NCBI GenBank assembly: GCA_016125375.1
Contig: WGLU01000003.1
Location: 165,880-229,879, forward strand
Direction of reading: 5' to 3'
Length of the DNA: 64,000 bases
Origin: Pseudomonadota bacterium
Lineage (GTDB): Bacteria; Pseudomonadota; Alphaproteobacteria; UBA1280; RI-95
Part shown: piece by piece, positions 9,106 through 17,859 of the stretch
How positions within the stretch are numbered: position 1 is the first letter of the stretch
Layout of the letters: the number at the start of each line of letters is the position of its first letter
The notes under the pieces: model-generated
What the model saw: the letters and a program-made list of their open reading frames with translations, nothing else
Database searches by the model: none
Told to the model about the DNA's origin: nothing
Program-made: the position numbers and the translations under genes

Positions 9106-10002
9106 TCAGCCCTGCTTGTCATTTTCATCCGGAACAACTTCAAAAGCATCCGGTAGCGGTGCGTCATCTGCCGGCTCTTCCGGTGCGGTTTGTCCGGCCG
9201 GTTCTTCCGGTGCAGCTTCGACAGTTGCCGGATCGGCTTCCGCTTCGGCAGCCTCTTGGGCAGCAGATTCTTCAGGCGCTGCAGTGACTGGATCTGGTGG
9301 AAGAGGCAACTCTTCACGCTGGATACCGGCCAGTTTGCGCGTCAGCAGGTTTTTGACGTCGGCCATAGCATGGGACAGGCGTACGTCAACTCCTGCGGCA
9401 TCCCACTCCAGCAGGCAGTCCCCTGCGGTAATTGTGGGGTCGGCAATAAATTTGATGCGCCCGTCAAAGCGTTTCATCTTCTCTTCGTATCCGGCGATTT
9501 TACGGGCGTATTCCAATGTGGCAGGGTTCAGGCGTACAACCAGTGGCAGGTCTGTTACGGCTTGTTCCAGACAGGTTTTCAGGGCGTGTGCCAGTACTTC
9601 CTCTGTGTAGTTGGTGCTGATGTCGGCAAACAGATGCTCAACAATTTTGGTCAGCAGCTTGAAGGACGCTGTGTAGGTAATGCGCAGGTATTCGCGTTTG
9701 ATTTCATCCAGATAGGTCAGTCGGTCAATCAGACGACCCAGATGCTGGTTCAAATCACCGCGCAGGGCTTCGGTGGCCTGCTGTTTGCCGTCGGCAAGAC
9801 CCTGGGCATAGCCAGTGGATTCTGCCTGAGCCAGATCTTCGTCCGTCAGTTTGGGTTTGTTGGCCTCTATTGCCGCCTCGCGGGCGCGGCGCATCCGCTC
9901 TTGTTCCTCGCGAATCGCAATCTCGAAAAAGTCATTGTCGAGGAGGACTTTCTCTAGCGTTTCGTATTCTGTCTTCGTTTTGTCAGTAGATGAATTCATC
10001 AT
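9106..10002 (-). CDS. fliH: Flagellar assembly protein FliH-like
   Basis: About 298 aa; regulator of the export ATPase FliI in other species. A charged helical N-terminus (REEQERMRRAREAAIEANK) with TGYAQGLADGKQQ near residue 67 leads into a FliH/YscL-type domain (KLLTKIVEHLF, GDCLLEWDAAGVDVRL). The last 65 residues are an unusual Pro/Glu/Ala-rich acidic tail. The start overlaps the fliG end; ATGs at 10002 and 9999 are both possible, with AAGG upstream. FliI, its expected partner, is absent from the window. Confidence 0.87.
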   Translation of the reverse strand: MMNSSTDKTKTEYETLEKVLLDNDFFEIAIREEQERMRRAREAAIEANKPKLTDEDLAQAESTGYAQGLADGKQQATEALRGDLNQHLGRLIDRLTYLDEIKREYLRITYTASFKLLTKIVEHLFADISTNYTEEVLAHALKTCLEQAVTDLPLVVRLNPATLEYARKIAGYEEKMKRFDGRIKFIADPTITAGDCLLEWDAAGVDVRLSHAMADVKNLLTRKLAGIQREELPLPPDPVTAAPEESAAQEAAEAEADPATVEAAPEEPAGQTAPEEPADDAPLPDAFEVVPDENDKQG

Positions 10003-10987
10003 CACCGCCTTCGTCGATAATCACAATCTCGCCTGCGTCAGCCAGACGTTTGGCCACAGTCACAATAGCTTGCTGGGCTTCGTCCACCTCTTTGACGCGG
10101 ACGGGACCCATGCTCTGCATATCTTCTTGCAAGATCTTTGCCGCACGCTCGGACATGTTGGCCAAAAACTTCTCGCGCAGTTCGTCGGTGGTGCCTTTGA
10201 GTGCCTTGGTGAGGATGTCTTTGTCCACCTCGCGCAGGACGGTCTGGATACCGCGATCGTCGGTTTTCATCAGATCGTCGAAGGTGAACATCATCGCGCG
10301 AATCTTCTCGGCGTCTTCCTGACGGCGCTGCTCCAGCATTTCCAGGAACTTGCTTTCGTTTGCGCGGTCGAAGTTGTTGAAAATCTCGGCCAGCAATTCG
10401 TGGGTGTCACGTTTGTTGCGGGCTGCAAGGTTCTTCATGAACTCGTTACGCAGGGTGGCTTCAACGCTGTCCAATACCTCGCGGGAGACGTTGTCCATCA
10501 ACAGAATCCGTTCCATAACCTCGTAGGCAAACTCGGTCGGCAGGGAGGTCAGCACCCGGGCGGCGTGCCCCGGTTTGATGCGCGACAGAATAACGGCCAC
10601 GGTCTGCGGATATTCGTTTTTTAGATAGTTGGCGAGAATATCCTCGCTCACGTTGGACAGTTTTTCCCACATGGTGCGACCGGCAGGGCCGCGCATCTCG
10701 TCCATAATGTCACTGACGCGCTCGTCATCCATGAAGGATTTGAGTATACGTTCCGTGGTCTGCCATGTACCTACCAGGCCTGCACCGGCACCAACGCCCT
10801 GCGCAAATTCGACCAGAACCTGCTCGACTTCCTCGCTTTCAACCTTACCCAGCATGGACATTTGACGGGAGATATCACGAATCTCGTTGTCGTCCATGTG
10901 TTTGAACAGCTCAATGGCACGATCTTCACCGATCGCCAGCATCAGAATGGCGGCGCTGCGGGCTCCCTGTTCTACTCTACGTGCCAT
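9983..10987 (-). CDS. fliG: Flagellar motor switch protein FliG
   Basis: Rotor torque protein of 334 residues on the MS-ring. N-terminal (GARSAAILMLAIGEDRA), middle (EYPQTVAVILSRIKPGHAARVL) and C-terminal torque domain (MFTFDDLMKTDDRGIQTVLREVD, with the charged residues facing MotA) are all clear. GGAG lies 8 nt before ATG. It follows fliF by 54 nt and overlaps fliH, consistent with a fliF-led operon. Confidence 0.96.
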   Translation of the reverse strand: MARRVEQGARSAAILMLAIGEDRAIELFKHMDDNEIRDISRQMSMLGKVESEEVEQVLVEFAQGVGAGAGLVGTWQTTERILKSFMDDERVSDIMDEMRGPAGRTMWEKLSNVSEDILANYLKNEYPQTVAVILSRIKPGHAARVLTSLPTEFAYEVMERILLMDNVSREVLDSVEATLRNEFMKNLAARNKRDTHELLAEIFNNFDRANESKFLEMLEQRRQEDAEKIRAMMFTFDDLMKTDDRGIQTVLREVDKDILTKALKGTTDELREKFLANMSERAAKILQEDMQSMGPVRVKEVDEAQQAIVTVAKRLADAGEIVIIDEGGDDEFIY

Positions 10988-11041
10988 GTGCGGTTCTCCG
11001 TACGGGTGTGGTTACCTATATATATAGTCATAGCGGGGCGG

Positions 11042-12625
11042 TTATTCCGGGGTCATCCATTGGCGGATAACAGCCACGCTCTCTTCTGGGCTTTGTTCGA
11101 TGATTTCAGCCACCTTCTTGATGGAGGACTCCTTCACGCGGCCACGGACCTGCGACAGGTTGACCATGGCCTCCTGTACGTCATCAGTTTCTTCCTGATC
11201 ATCATCCAGTGTCAGGCCGGCTTCACGCATGGCCATCTCTTGCTGGCTGCGCATATGGTCCTGTGCCTGGCGCAGGATGGGGCGTACCACGAACAGCAGA
11301 ATGGTTAGCAGTCCCAGGAACAGCAGACCGTATTCGGCCAGCTTCATAATTTCCCCTTTGCTCAGGAAAGGCTCTTTGTACTCGGGCTCTTCCGGCAGCG
11401 GTGTGAATGGCATGTCGATGATTTCCACCACGTCACCGCGGCTTTCATCAAAGCCGATAGCCGACTTAACAAGTGCTGTCAGTTTATCCAGTTCTGCCTG
11501 GGAGTAGGGGACGTAGGTATCCTGTCCATCTACTTTCTGGTATTTGCCTTCAACCAGAATGGCCACGGACAGGCGTTTGACTGTGCCGCCTTCCTTAATC
11601 TGTTTGCGGACAGTGCGGCCAATCTCGTAGTTGATGGTTTCTTCCGAGCGGATCTGCTGCTCGCTGTTGCCGACAGAGGTGCCGGTGGCGTTCTGTCCCG
11701 GCACGTTAGAGGTCAGGCCAACAGGAGGTGTATTGTTTTTCTCCTGAGAGTTGTTGCTTTCCTCGGAGCGCTGTTCGGAACGAACGACCTGTTGGTCGGG
11801 GTCATAGCTCTCGCTGTTTTCCTCGATACGGTCAAAGTTCACCTCTGCGGTGACCTTGACGTTGGCCTTGCCGACGCCGACCACGCGTTCAAGCATCTGG
11901 CTGATGTGGGACTCCATGCCGCTTTCAATATCGTTACGGAATTTGTTAACCACACCCATGTTGCCGGCAACAGAGTCATCCCCCTTGCCGCTGGCCAGTA
12001 CGTTGCCGCGGTTATCAATAACCGTCACCTTGTTCGGCGCCAGTTTGGGGACGGCAGCCGCCACCAGGTGGGTAATACTTTGTACCTGCTCGGCAGAAAG
12101 AACGCGGTCACCCAGATTCAATGTGATAGAGGCGGTGGGCTCGGTCTCGTCTTTTGCAAACAACTGACGTTTGGGCAATACAAGGTGAACGCGGGCAGCC
12201 TTAATCATAGGGAGGCTGGTGATGGTGCGAGCAAGTTCGCCTTCCAGCGCGCGGCGTGCGTTTATGTTCTGAACCAAGGAGGTCGTACCGAAGGAGGAGG
12301 AGTCGTCAAAAACCTCATACCCCTTCGTACTGTTGCCAATCAGGCCTTCGCCAGCCATTTGCAGACGCAGGCCGCCGACTTGATCCTCGGGTACATAGAT
12401 GCTCGCTTCCCCTTTAATCTGATAGGGGACATTCAAAGCGTCCAGACGCGCCGTGATAGCGGCAGCGTCTTTTGTTTCCAGCTGTGCGAACAGCAGGGCG
12501 TAGTTGGGTGCGTTGACCCGGCTGAGGATTACAAAAAAGAATCCCAGCATCAAAAATGCGGTCAACACGAGCGTCATGACCCGTGCAGGACCCATATTGC
12601 GCAATACGGCGAGTATGCCTTCCAT
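11042..12625 (-). CDS. fliF: Flagellar MS-ring protein FliF
   Basis: 527-residue membrane ring protein. The first membrane segment is near residues 15-35, the YscJ-type ring-building motifs (NYALLFAQLETKDAAAI, PYQIKGEASIYVP, RRALEGELARTI) follow, the second segment is near 440-460, and the cytoplasmic C-terminus ends in a FliG-binding tail (ESVAVIRQWMTPE). GGAGG lies 10 nt before ATG. First gene of the minus-strand cluster, preceded by a good sigma-54 promoter. Confidence 0.96.
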   Translation of the reverse strand: MEGILAVLRNMGPARVMTLVLTAFLMLGFFFVILSRVNAPNYALLFAQLETKDAAAITARLDALNVPYQIKGEASIYVPEDQVGGLRLQMAGEGLIGNSTKGYEVFDDSSSFGTTSLVQNINARRALEGELARTITSLPMIKAARVHLVLPKRQLFAKDETEPTASITLNLGDRVLSAEQVQSITHLVAAAVPKLAPNKVTVIDNRGNVLASGKGDDSVAGNMGVVNKFRNDIESGMESHISQMLERVVGVGKANVKVTAEVNFDRIEENSESYDPDQQVVRSEQRSEESNNSQEKNNTPPVGLTSNVPGQNATGTSVGNSEQQIRSEETINYEIGRTVRKQIKEGGTVKRLSVAILVEGKYQKVDGQDTYVPYSQAELDKLTALVKSAIGFDESRGDVVEIIDMPFTPLPEEPEYKEPFLSKGEIMKLAEYGLLFLGLLTILLFVVRPILRQAQDHMRSQQEMAMREAGLTLDDDQEETDDVQEAMVNLSQVRGRVKESSIKKVAEIIEQSPEESVAVIRQWMTPE

Positions 12626-12670
12626 TTAAGTGGCGCCTCCGGAAGGTTTTTCTTCTTATCGTTCCAATCT

Positions 12671-12686
12671 AGCACAAGATGTGCCA
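12671..12686 (-). promoter_or_regulatory. Sigma-54 promoter of the fliF operon
   Basis: Minus-strand TGGCACATCTTGTGCT matches the consensus TGGCACG-N4-TTGCA closely and keeps GG-N10-GC. The predicted start site would give a leader of roughly 35 nt before fliF. This agrees with FlbD, a sigma-54 activator, being encoded in the same operon. Confidence 0.7.
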
Positions 12687-12809
12687 GTTAAGCAAAGCGC
12701 TGCCTGAGCGCTTGCCATAAAAAAGCGTTGGCATCCGCGCGCAGTAGGGGGGTTTTTGACCTGTCAGTTAATTTCAGCAGAAGTGTCAGAAATTTTTAAT
12801 CAATTGTAA

Positions 12810-12824
12810 TTAAAGGTTTTTTAA
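12810..12824. promoter_or_regulatory. Candidate CtrA box (TTAA-N7-TTAA)
   Basis: The sequence TTAAAGGTTTTTTAA has two TTAA half-sites separated by 7 nt, the spacing of the CtrA recognition site known from Caulobacter and relatives. It lies about 170 nt upstream of flagellin and 125 nt beyond the fliF promoter. The surrounding DNA is AT-rich, so chance occurrence is possible. Confidence 0.35.
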
Positions 12825-12834
12825 AGTTTTCTGG

Positions 12835-12850
12835 TGGGGTGTCGCCTGCC
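12835..12850 (+). promoter_or_regulatory. Weak sigma-54-like element before the first flagellin
   Basis: TGGGGTGTCGCCTGCC keeps GG-N10-GC but matches the -24 consensus poorly. A start here would give a leader of about 130 nt to the flagellin ATG. The overlapping TAAAGTTT just upstream resembles a sigma-28 -35 box but no good -10 follows. Confidence 0.2.
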
Positions 12851-12992
12851 TGTCAGGAAAAGTTTGCCGCGGCGTTTTAATGGGGTATCATAAACACACG
12901 TTGCCGATGCCGAGACAGGTGCGTTGAGGAAGTCGGGAACGAAAGCGGATCAGGTAGATCCTAAACATATATCCAAGTAGGAGAATACTCTC

Positions 12993-14174
12993 ATGGCTCT
13001 GACTATCAACACAAACATCACCGCTATGCAGGCTCAGCGTAACCTGGGTGCATCTTCGATGCGTTCCCAAAGCGCTCTGGCTAAACTGTCTTCCGGTAAC
13101 CGTATTACTTCGGCTAAAGATGACGCTGCCTCTCTGTCTATTGCGAGTGGTCTGAAACTGGACTTGGCTTCGCTGCGCGCCGCTTCGTCCAACATCTCCC
13201 AGGCTTCTGCTGTACTGCAGATTGCTGACGGTGGTCTGAATCAGATTTCCGACATTCTGGGTCGTATGCAAACTCTGGCCTCGACTGCCCAGTCTGACCA
13301 GATCTCCAACACCGAGCGTGGCTTCATCAACACCGAGTACACTAACCTGGTTAGTGAGGTAACTCGTATTGCCAACGCAACCGAGTACAACGGTATTGAG
13401 CTGCTGTCCGGTACCACAGGTGTAGGTGCTAACCTGGCTGTTAACGCCGTAGGTACTAACGTAGAGCCTGCTGACGGTCTCGTTGCCGTTACGTTCGACT
13501 CTAACAAGCGTGCCGCTGGTGAAGCTGTTACCATCGAATACGATCAGAACAACAACGTATTCACCGTAACTGCTCTGGATGGCCCTGGTGGTAACCCACT
13601 GTCTGTTCAGTCTCTGGACCTGGATGACTTTGGCGGTGCTATTCCTGCCGGTCAGACTGTAGACCTGAACTTCAGTGACGTTGGTGTAACGATCCGCTTG
13701 TCCGATGACTTTGACGACACAGCTGCTCTTAACGCTAACAACGAAATCACCATTCAGGCTGCTGCTGCTGGTGTTCAAGGTACCTCGCTGACCTTTAAGG
13801 TTGGTGTGGCTGCTACCGACACCATCGTGGCTAACATCAACGGTGCAACCGCTACTCAGCTGGGTATCAACACCTCTACTGTAAGTACCCGTACTAACGC
13901 TGATGCTGCTGTAACTGCCATTGACAGTGCCCAGCAAGCTATCAACACCAACCGCGCTAACATCGGTGCTCTGCTCAGCCGTCTGGACTTCGCTAACGCG
14001 AACGTAGGCGTGCAGATCGAGAATACCGAAGCAGCTCGTTCGACCCTGCAAGACACAGACGTCGCTCAGGAAATGACTCGCTTCACTAGCGAACAGGTCC
14101 TGGTACAGGCTGGTGTGTCCATGCTGGCTCAAGCTAACCAGCAGCCTGCTCTGCTGCTGCGTCTGCTCCAGTAG
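12993..14174 (+). CDS. fliC: Flagellin (major)
   Basis: 393-residue filament protein with conserved N-terminal (MALTINTNITAMQAQRNL, SSGNRITSAKDDAASLSIA) and C-terminal (EAARSTLQDTDVAQEMTRF, VQAGVSMLAQANQQ) coiled-coil domains and a compact variable middle (about 150-290). Codon choice is strongly biased (repeated gct, ctg, gta, cgt, aac), as in highly expressed genes and unlike the neighbours, so this is probably the dominant flagellin. It ends in two consecutive terminator-like hairpins. Confidence 0.96.
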   Translation: MALTINTNITAMQAQRNLGASSMRSQSALAKLSSGNRITSAKDDAASLSIASGLKLDLASLRAASSNISQASAVLQIADGGLNQISDILGRMQTLASTAQSDQISNTERGFINTEYTNLVSEVTRIANATEYNGIELLSGTTGVGANLAVNAVGTNVEPADGLVAVTFDSNKRAAGEAVTIEYDQNNNVFTVTALDGPGGNPLSVQSLDLDDFGGAIPAGQTVDLNFSDVGVTIRLSDDFDDTAALNANNEITIQAAAAGVQGTSLTFKVGVAATDTIVANINGATATQLGINTSTVSTRTNADAAVTAIDSAQQAINTNRANIGALLSRLDFANANVGVQIENTEAARSTLQDTDVAQEMTRFTSEQVLVQAGVSMLAQANQQPALLLRLLQ

Positions 14175-14193
14175 TGGCCGGTGGGTAACTAAG

Positions 14194-14226
14194 GGGAAGG
14201 GGGCTTCGGCCCCCTTCTTATTTTTT
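14194..14226 (+). terminator. Rho-independent terminator after first flagellin
   Basis: Stem AAGGGGGC / GCCCCCTT around a TTCG tetraloop (14197-14216), extendable by a further G-C and two G-T pairs, followed by a run of T from 14221. A stable UUCG loop fits an abundant, protected flagellin transcript. Confidence 0.9.
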
Positions 14227-14232
14227 GGTAAC

Positions 14233-14256
14233 GGGTGCTTCGGCACCCTTTGTTTT
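14233..14256 (+). terminator. Second hairpin after first flagellin
   Basis: Stem GGGTGC / GCACCC with another TTCG loop (14233-14248) and the T-rich tract TTTGTTTT after it. It is a back-up terminator directly behind the first; its tail abuts the sigma-54 promoter of the second flagellin. Confidence 0.7.
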
Positions 14257-14271
14257 GGCACAGCTCATGCA
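14256..14271 (+). promoter_or_regulatory. Sigma-54 promoter of the second flagellin
   Basis: TGGCACAGCTCATGCA matches TGGCACG-N4-TTGCA at nearly all key positions with GG-N10-GC spacing. Transcription would begin about 57 nt before the ATG at 14339. Confidence 0.7.
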
Positions 14272-14338
14272 TATCCCCCTATAGCAGGCGCACAGGTAGG
14301 TAAAGCGTTTGCACAACACCCAAAGGGGAGAGACCCAA

Positions 14339-15490
14339 ATGCCAATTTCCATTACCAGCAACTTTTCATCTGCCGTTGCCCGTCAGAACCTGACAACCGC
14401 CAGCGAGGAAGCAAACCGCTCAATCTCGCGTGTGTCTTCCGGCCTGCGCGTATTTTCCGCCAAAGAAGACGCATCTTCTTTGGCCATTGCAACCAACCTG
14501 CGTGTAGACGTTGCCGCTTTCCGTGCCGCCCAGATTAACGTAACTCAGGCAACATCCATGTTGCAGATTGCCGATGGTGCCATTGGCGAAATTTCCAATA
14601 TTATGGAGCGGATGGGCTTTCTGGCTTCCACAGCGCAATCTGACCAGGTGTCGGATGTTGAGCGCGGCTTCATTAACACCGAATATCAGCAGCTCCTGTC
14701 CGAGCTGACCCGTATCGGCGAAACGGCAACTTTTAACGATACACCGTTGCTTGGTGGCGCAACGCGCATCGACCTGAACGCAACAACGGCAGGTCTGACG
14801 GCCGCTCAGGGTTTTGCTGCCTATACATTTGACCAGAATAAGGTCAGTAATGCCGACGCTTTTGAGGTGTCCTATGACTCTGCCACAAACCTGATGACGG
14901 TTACGAACACAACAACAGGTATTTCTGACAGCCGTCTGGTCGCAACGCCGGCACCGGGCTTTGTGAACGAATATAATTTCGACGACATTGGTGTAAAACT
15001 CACACTGTCCAATGCGTTTGATGACACAGTTACCATTCTGCCTGCCACCGAAACGTTCGACGTTGTCGCTAACGCGTCTTCCGGTCCACTTAACGTCACC
15101 TTCCAGGTGGGTGTAGGCACCAATACAAACGACCGTATCACCCTGAGTCTGCCGGAAATTAACGCCGCTGCGCTCGGTTTGGGTGCGACTGACTTGTCGA
15201 CCAAAAATAACGCAGATATTGCTGCTGCCGCAATTGTAACGGCGCAGGACCAGTTGAACCTGGCTCGTGCCAACATCGGTGCCTATCAGAGCCGTGTTGC
15301 GTTCGCAGCCAGCAACGTCGCTGTGATTATGGAGAACAGTGAGGCTGCACGCTCCACACTGGTAGATACGGATGTACCGGCAGAAATGACCAATTTGGCC
15401 AGCAACCAGGTGCTTATGCAGGCGGGTGTGGCGATGGTCGCGCAGGCAAACCAGCGTCCAGAGGTGCTGTTGCGTCTGCTTGAAGGTTAA
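14339..15490 (+). CDS. Second, divergent flagellin
   Basis: 383-residue flagellin homologue with the usual terminal domains (QNLTTASEEANRSISRVSSG, FSAKEDASSLAIA; EAARSTLVDTDVPAEM, QAGVAMVAQANQRPEVLL) but clearly diverged from the upstream flagellin in sequence and codon choice. The start MPISITSNF follows GGGGAG by about 10 nt; an ATG 30 nt upstream has no such site. It has its own sigma-54 promoter and ends before a hairpin, so it may be a minor or structural variant filament subunit. Confidence 0.93.
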   Translation: MPISITSNFSSAVARQNLTTASEEANRSISRVSSGLRVFSAKEDASSLAIATNLRVDVAAFRAAQINVTQATSMLQIADGAIGEISNIMERMGFLASTAQSDQVSDVERGFINTEYQQLLSELTRIGETATFNDTPLLGGATRIDLNATTAGLTAAQGFAAYTFDQNKVSNADAFEVSYDSATNLMTVTNTTTGISDSRLVATPAPGFVNEYNFDDIGVKLTLSNAFDDTVTILPATETFDVVANASSGPLNVTFQVGVGTNTNDRITLSLPEINAAALGLGATDLSTKNNADIAAAAIVTAQDQLNLARANIGAYQSRVAFAASNVAVIMENSEAARSTLVDTDVPAEMTNLASNQVLMQAGVAMVAQANQRPEVLLRLLEG

Positions 15491-15506
15491 GAAGACCTTC
15501 CCCCAG

Positions 15507-15541
15507 CGGGTCAGGCAGCACTCCCCGGCTGCCTGAGCCCC
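15507..15541 (+). terminator. Hairpin after second flagellin
   Basis: An inverted repeat pairs CAGGCAGC with GCTGCCTG and adjoining GGG/CCC. There is no T tract after it, so it may be an attenuator or mRNA-stabilising structure rather than a true terminator; the flaG-like gene follows 36 nt later. Confidence 0.4.
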
Positions 15542-15576
15542 CAAGGGTGAGGGGAGTAAAATAGAAGGAGTCCCGT

Positions 15577-15990
15577 ATGGACCTGCAACGCCTCGGTAGT
15601 GGATTGGATATTGGCACGCGGACGGATGACCGCGGCGCCAAAACATCCTCCCCTGCGGCAGAGCTGGCCCGTGCGCTGGAGTCCAACAAGCCTAAAGATG
15701 ATCCGGTACCTGTCAAAAAGAGCTACAAGATAGAGGATTTGCCGCGCGGGTTTGATCTGGAGCACGCACTGGGCGCTGCCTATGATCAGGCTAGCCGGTT
15801 TATGAATGGCATCCTCAACCGTGATGGATTGAACGTTCAGGTAACAAAGACCGAGGACGGCAGTCATGTCGGGCAGGTGGTTGATACGCAGAACGGTCGA
15901 ATGATCAAGGAATATCAAGGGCTTGATGTGCTCAGGTTTTATGCCGGCGGCACCCGTGAAAAAGGGTTGGTCGTTGACGGTAAAGTTTAG
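15577..15990 (+). CDS. flaG: FlaG-like protein
   Basis: 137-residue protein whose C-terminal half (LNVQVTKTEDGSHVGQVVD, GRMIKEYQGLDVLRFYAG) has the pattern of FlaG proteins, small filament-associated factors that influence filament length. The N-terminal half is polar and weakly conserved. AGAAGGAG precedes ATG. It stands between flagellin and fliD, the common place for flaG. Confidence 0.75.
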   Translation: MDLQRLGSGLDIGTRTDDRGAKTSSPAAELARALESNKPKDDPVPVKKSYKIEDLPRGFDLEHALGAAYDQASRFMNGILNRDGLNVQVTKTEDGSHVGQVVDTQNGRMIKEYQGLDVLRFYAGGTREKGLVVDGKV

Positions 15991-16024
15991 GCAAATGATT
16001 AATGACAGCTGCCATAAGTATACG

Positions 16025-16040
16025 TCAGCATGTATGCTGA
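16025..16040. repeat. Inverted repeat upstream of fliD
   Basis: TCAGCATGTATGCTGA forms a 7-bp-arm palindrome with a 2-nt centre, 32 nt before fliD. It could be a protein-binding site or a small leader hairpin; no regulator can be named. Confidence 0.4.
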
Positions 16041-16071
16041 TGGGGTGGCAGGTAGCTGAAAGGGCAAAAAC

Positions 16072-17841
16072 ATGACCGATTTGAACGTGTCCAATACCTC
16101 GTTTAGCAGCAGTGGGACGCTGCAGTTCTCGGGGTTGTCGTCAGGTATTGATATTCAGGCGGCGGTAAATTCCATCATGGCAGCCAAACGGCAGCCTGCT
16201 GTGAATTACGAAAATAAAATCGCTGCAAATAATGACAAGATTTCCGCCTTTGGCCAGCTGAAGACGATTACGTCTGCTTTTTCCGATATTCTAAACAAGC
16301 TCCGTGGCCAGGTCGGCTTTTTTAAAGACAGTGTATTTGACAGCAAGGTGTCATTTACATCTTCGCGCGCAACGGCTGCTGCGCCTGTAGGGCACTCCGC
16401 GTCGTCAGCTGACAGCATTCTGGGCGTATCCGTTTCCAAAAAGGCGCAGGTTGGGCGCCATACGGTAGAGGTTGTCCAACTGGCACAGCAGCACCAGATT
16501 CGCAGCGATGCATTTACCAGTAAAACAACAGATTTGCAGACTCTGGGGTTCACGACGGGGAATATTTCCATCAATGGTAAAAACATCGTTGTTGATCCCT
16601 CCGATACGCTGACTGACTTGAAGGATAAAATTAATACCTCGAATGCCGGGGTTACAGCATCTATTGTCAGTGTGAGCGGGACAGAGCATTACCTGGTCTT
16701 CACAGCCAAAAATTCCGGTTCTGCGGCGGCGATTGATTTTGCCGGCGGTAACGCTGTTACAGACAGTTTGGGGCTGACCAATGCCGGCGCCGTGAAAAAC
16801 GAACTGGCTGCGGCGCAAGATGCCATTATCCACGTGGATAACCTTGGTGTTGATGTCATCCGCAGTTCCAACACCATCAGCGATGTGCTGGATGGTGTAA
16901 CGCTGGATTTGTTTTCTGCCGAGCCGGACACAGAGGTTGTGATTGATATCGAAAACAATCTACAGGACGTCAAACAGTCCGTTCAGGACTTTGTTGATGC
17001 CTACAACCTGTTGAAGGATTTTATCGACGACCAGCGCTCCAAGCAGGTGCGGACAGATGGTGGCGATGAAGAGTTTGGTCCACTGGCCTTTGACCAGACC
17101 TTGCGCTCCATCAACCAGCGTCTGGCGCAGATTATTGGTGCCTCCGTCGCGGGGCAACCTGACGGATTTTCATCGCTTGGCCAGATTGGCGTTACGATGA
17201 ACAGTGACTTCCGCTTGGAAATTGACAGCGGTGAGTTGGACAGTAAGCTGCTGAGCAATCTTGAGGATGTGCAACGTCTGTTCGAGTTTCAGGCTACCAC
17301 CAGCGACTCGCGCGTCACTGTGACTGGCTTTAACGCCAACGTACAGGCCGGCACATACTACATGAGTGTGGGCGGTACCGATGTGAACGGCGATGTGACC
17401 AGTGCCAACATCGGCACTGTTGCCGGTGCGGGTATTGGCGGTGCTGACGACGGTAGTTTGAGTGTGAATGGCATCTTCGCAACGGGCACGGCCGTGACCG
17501 GTGCGAACGGGCTGAACCTTGCCTTTAACGGTGGTCCGAACGCGGCAGGTGTGGATGATATCGAAATCACCGTTAGCCGCGGTTTGGCTGATCAACTGTT
17601 CTCGCTGATTGACGAGTTCGGTAAGGGGGTAACAGGGACGATTGATAAAAACATCGCCGCCCTCACAGACCAGAACGACCAGCTGAATGACCGTGTGGTT
17701 GCAATTGATACCCGTCTGGAAATTACACGCGCCAGCCTGACGGCACGCTTTATTGCCATGGAACAGGCCATCGCTCAGGCAAATTCGCTTAAGGACAGTC
17801 TGAACGCGATTACGCAATCGCAGAACAACAGCAATAATTAA
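16072..17841 (+). CDS. fliD: Flagellar filament cap protein FliD
   Basis: 589 aa. N-terminal FliD domain (LQFSGLSSGIDIQAAVNSIM, the classic opening) near residue 17, an RPQ-like AAKRQPAVNYENKI stretch, and a C-terminal domain with long helices (LNDRVVAIDTRLEITRASLTARF) ending in the pattern typical of filament caps. AAAGGGCA precedes ATG. It is followed by fliS after 18 nt, the normal partner order. Confidence 0.95.
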   Translation: MTDLNVSNTSFSSSGTLQFSGLSSGIDIQAAVNSIMAAKRQPAVNYENKIAANNDKISAFGQLKTITSAFSDILNKLRGQVGFFKDSVFDSKVSFTSSRATAAAPVGHSASSADSILGVSVSKKAQVGRHTVEVVQLAQQHQIRSDAFTSKTTDLQTLGFTTGNISINGKNIVVDPSDTLTDLKDKINTSNAGVTASIVSVSGTEHYLVFTAKNSGSAAAIDFAGGNAVTDSLGLTNAGAVKNELAAAQDAIIHVDNLGVDVIRSSNTISDVLDGVTLDLFSAEPDTEVVIDIENNLQDVKQSVQDFVDAYNLLKDFIDDQRSKQVRTDGGDEEFGPLAFDQTLRSINQRLAQIIGASVAGQPDGFSSLGQIGVTMNSDFRLEIDSGELDSKLLSNLEDVQRLFEFQATTSDSRVTVTGFNANVQAGTYYMSVGGTDVNGDVTSANIGTVAGAGIGGADDGSLSVNGIFATGTAVTGANGLNLAFNGGPNAAGVDDIEITVSRGLADQLFSLIDEFGKGVTGTIDKNIAALTDQNDQLNDRVVAIDTRLEITRASLTARFIAMEQAIAQANSLKDSLNAITQSQNNSNN

Positions 17842-17859
17842 TGAGGCAAGGGTAGCGTT

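Larger units (their letters stand above)
12626..12992. other. Divergent intergenic region fliF / flagellin
   Basis: 367 nt without a gene. It holds the fliF sigma-54 promoter at 12671-12686, an AT-rich stretch near 12790-12830 with a TTAA-N7-TTAA box, a weak GG-N10-GC element at 12835-12850, and a flagellin leader with GTAGGAGA about 13 nt upstream of the flagellin ATG at 12993. No other open frame or RNA is supported. Confidence 0.6.

Noticed and set aside
12729-12745. TTGGCATCCGCGCGCA as a sigma-54 promoter before flagellin
   Set aside because: GG to GC spacing is 9 rather than 10 and it lies about 250 nt from the start codon.
12821-12850. Sigma-28 promoter for flagellin from TAAAGTTT
   Set aside because: The -35 box fits but the -10 region does not resemble GCCGATAA.
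12888-14261. 457-codon open frame antisense to the first flagellin
   Set aside because: Produced by the flagellin's biased codons, which leave no stops on the opposite strand; no ribosome site and the composition is a mirror of flagellin.
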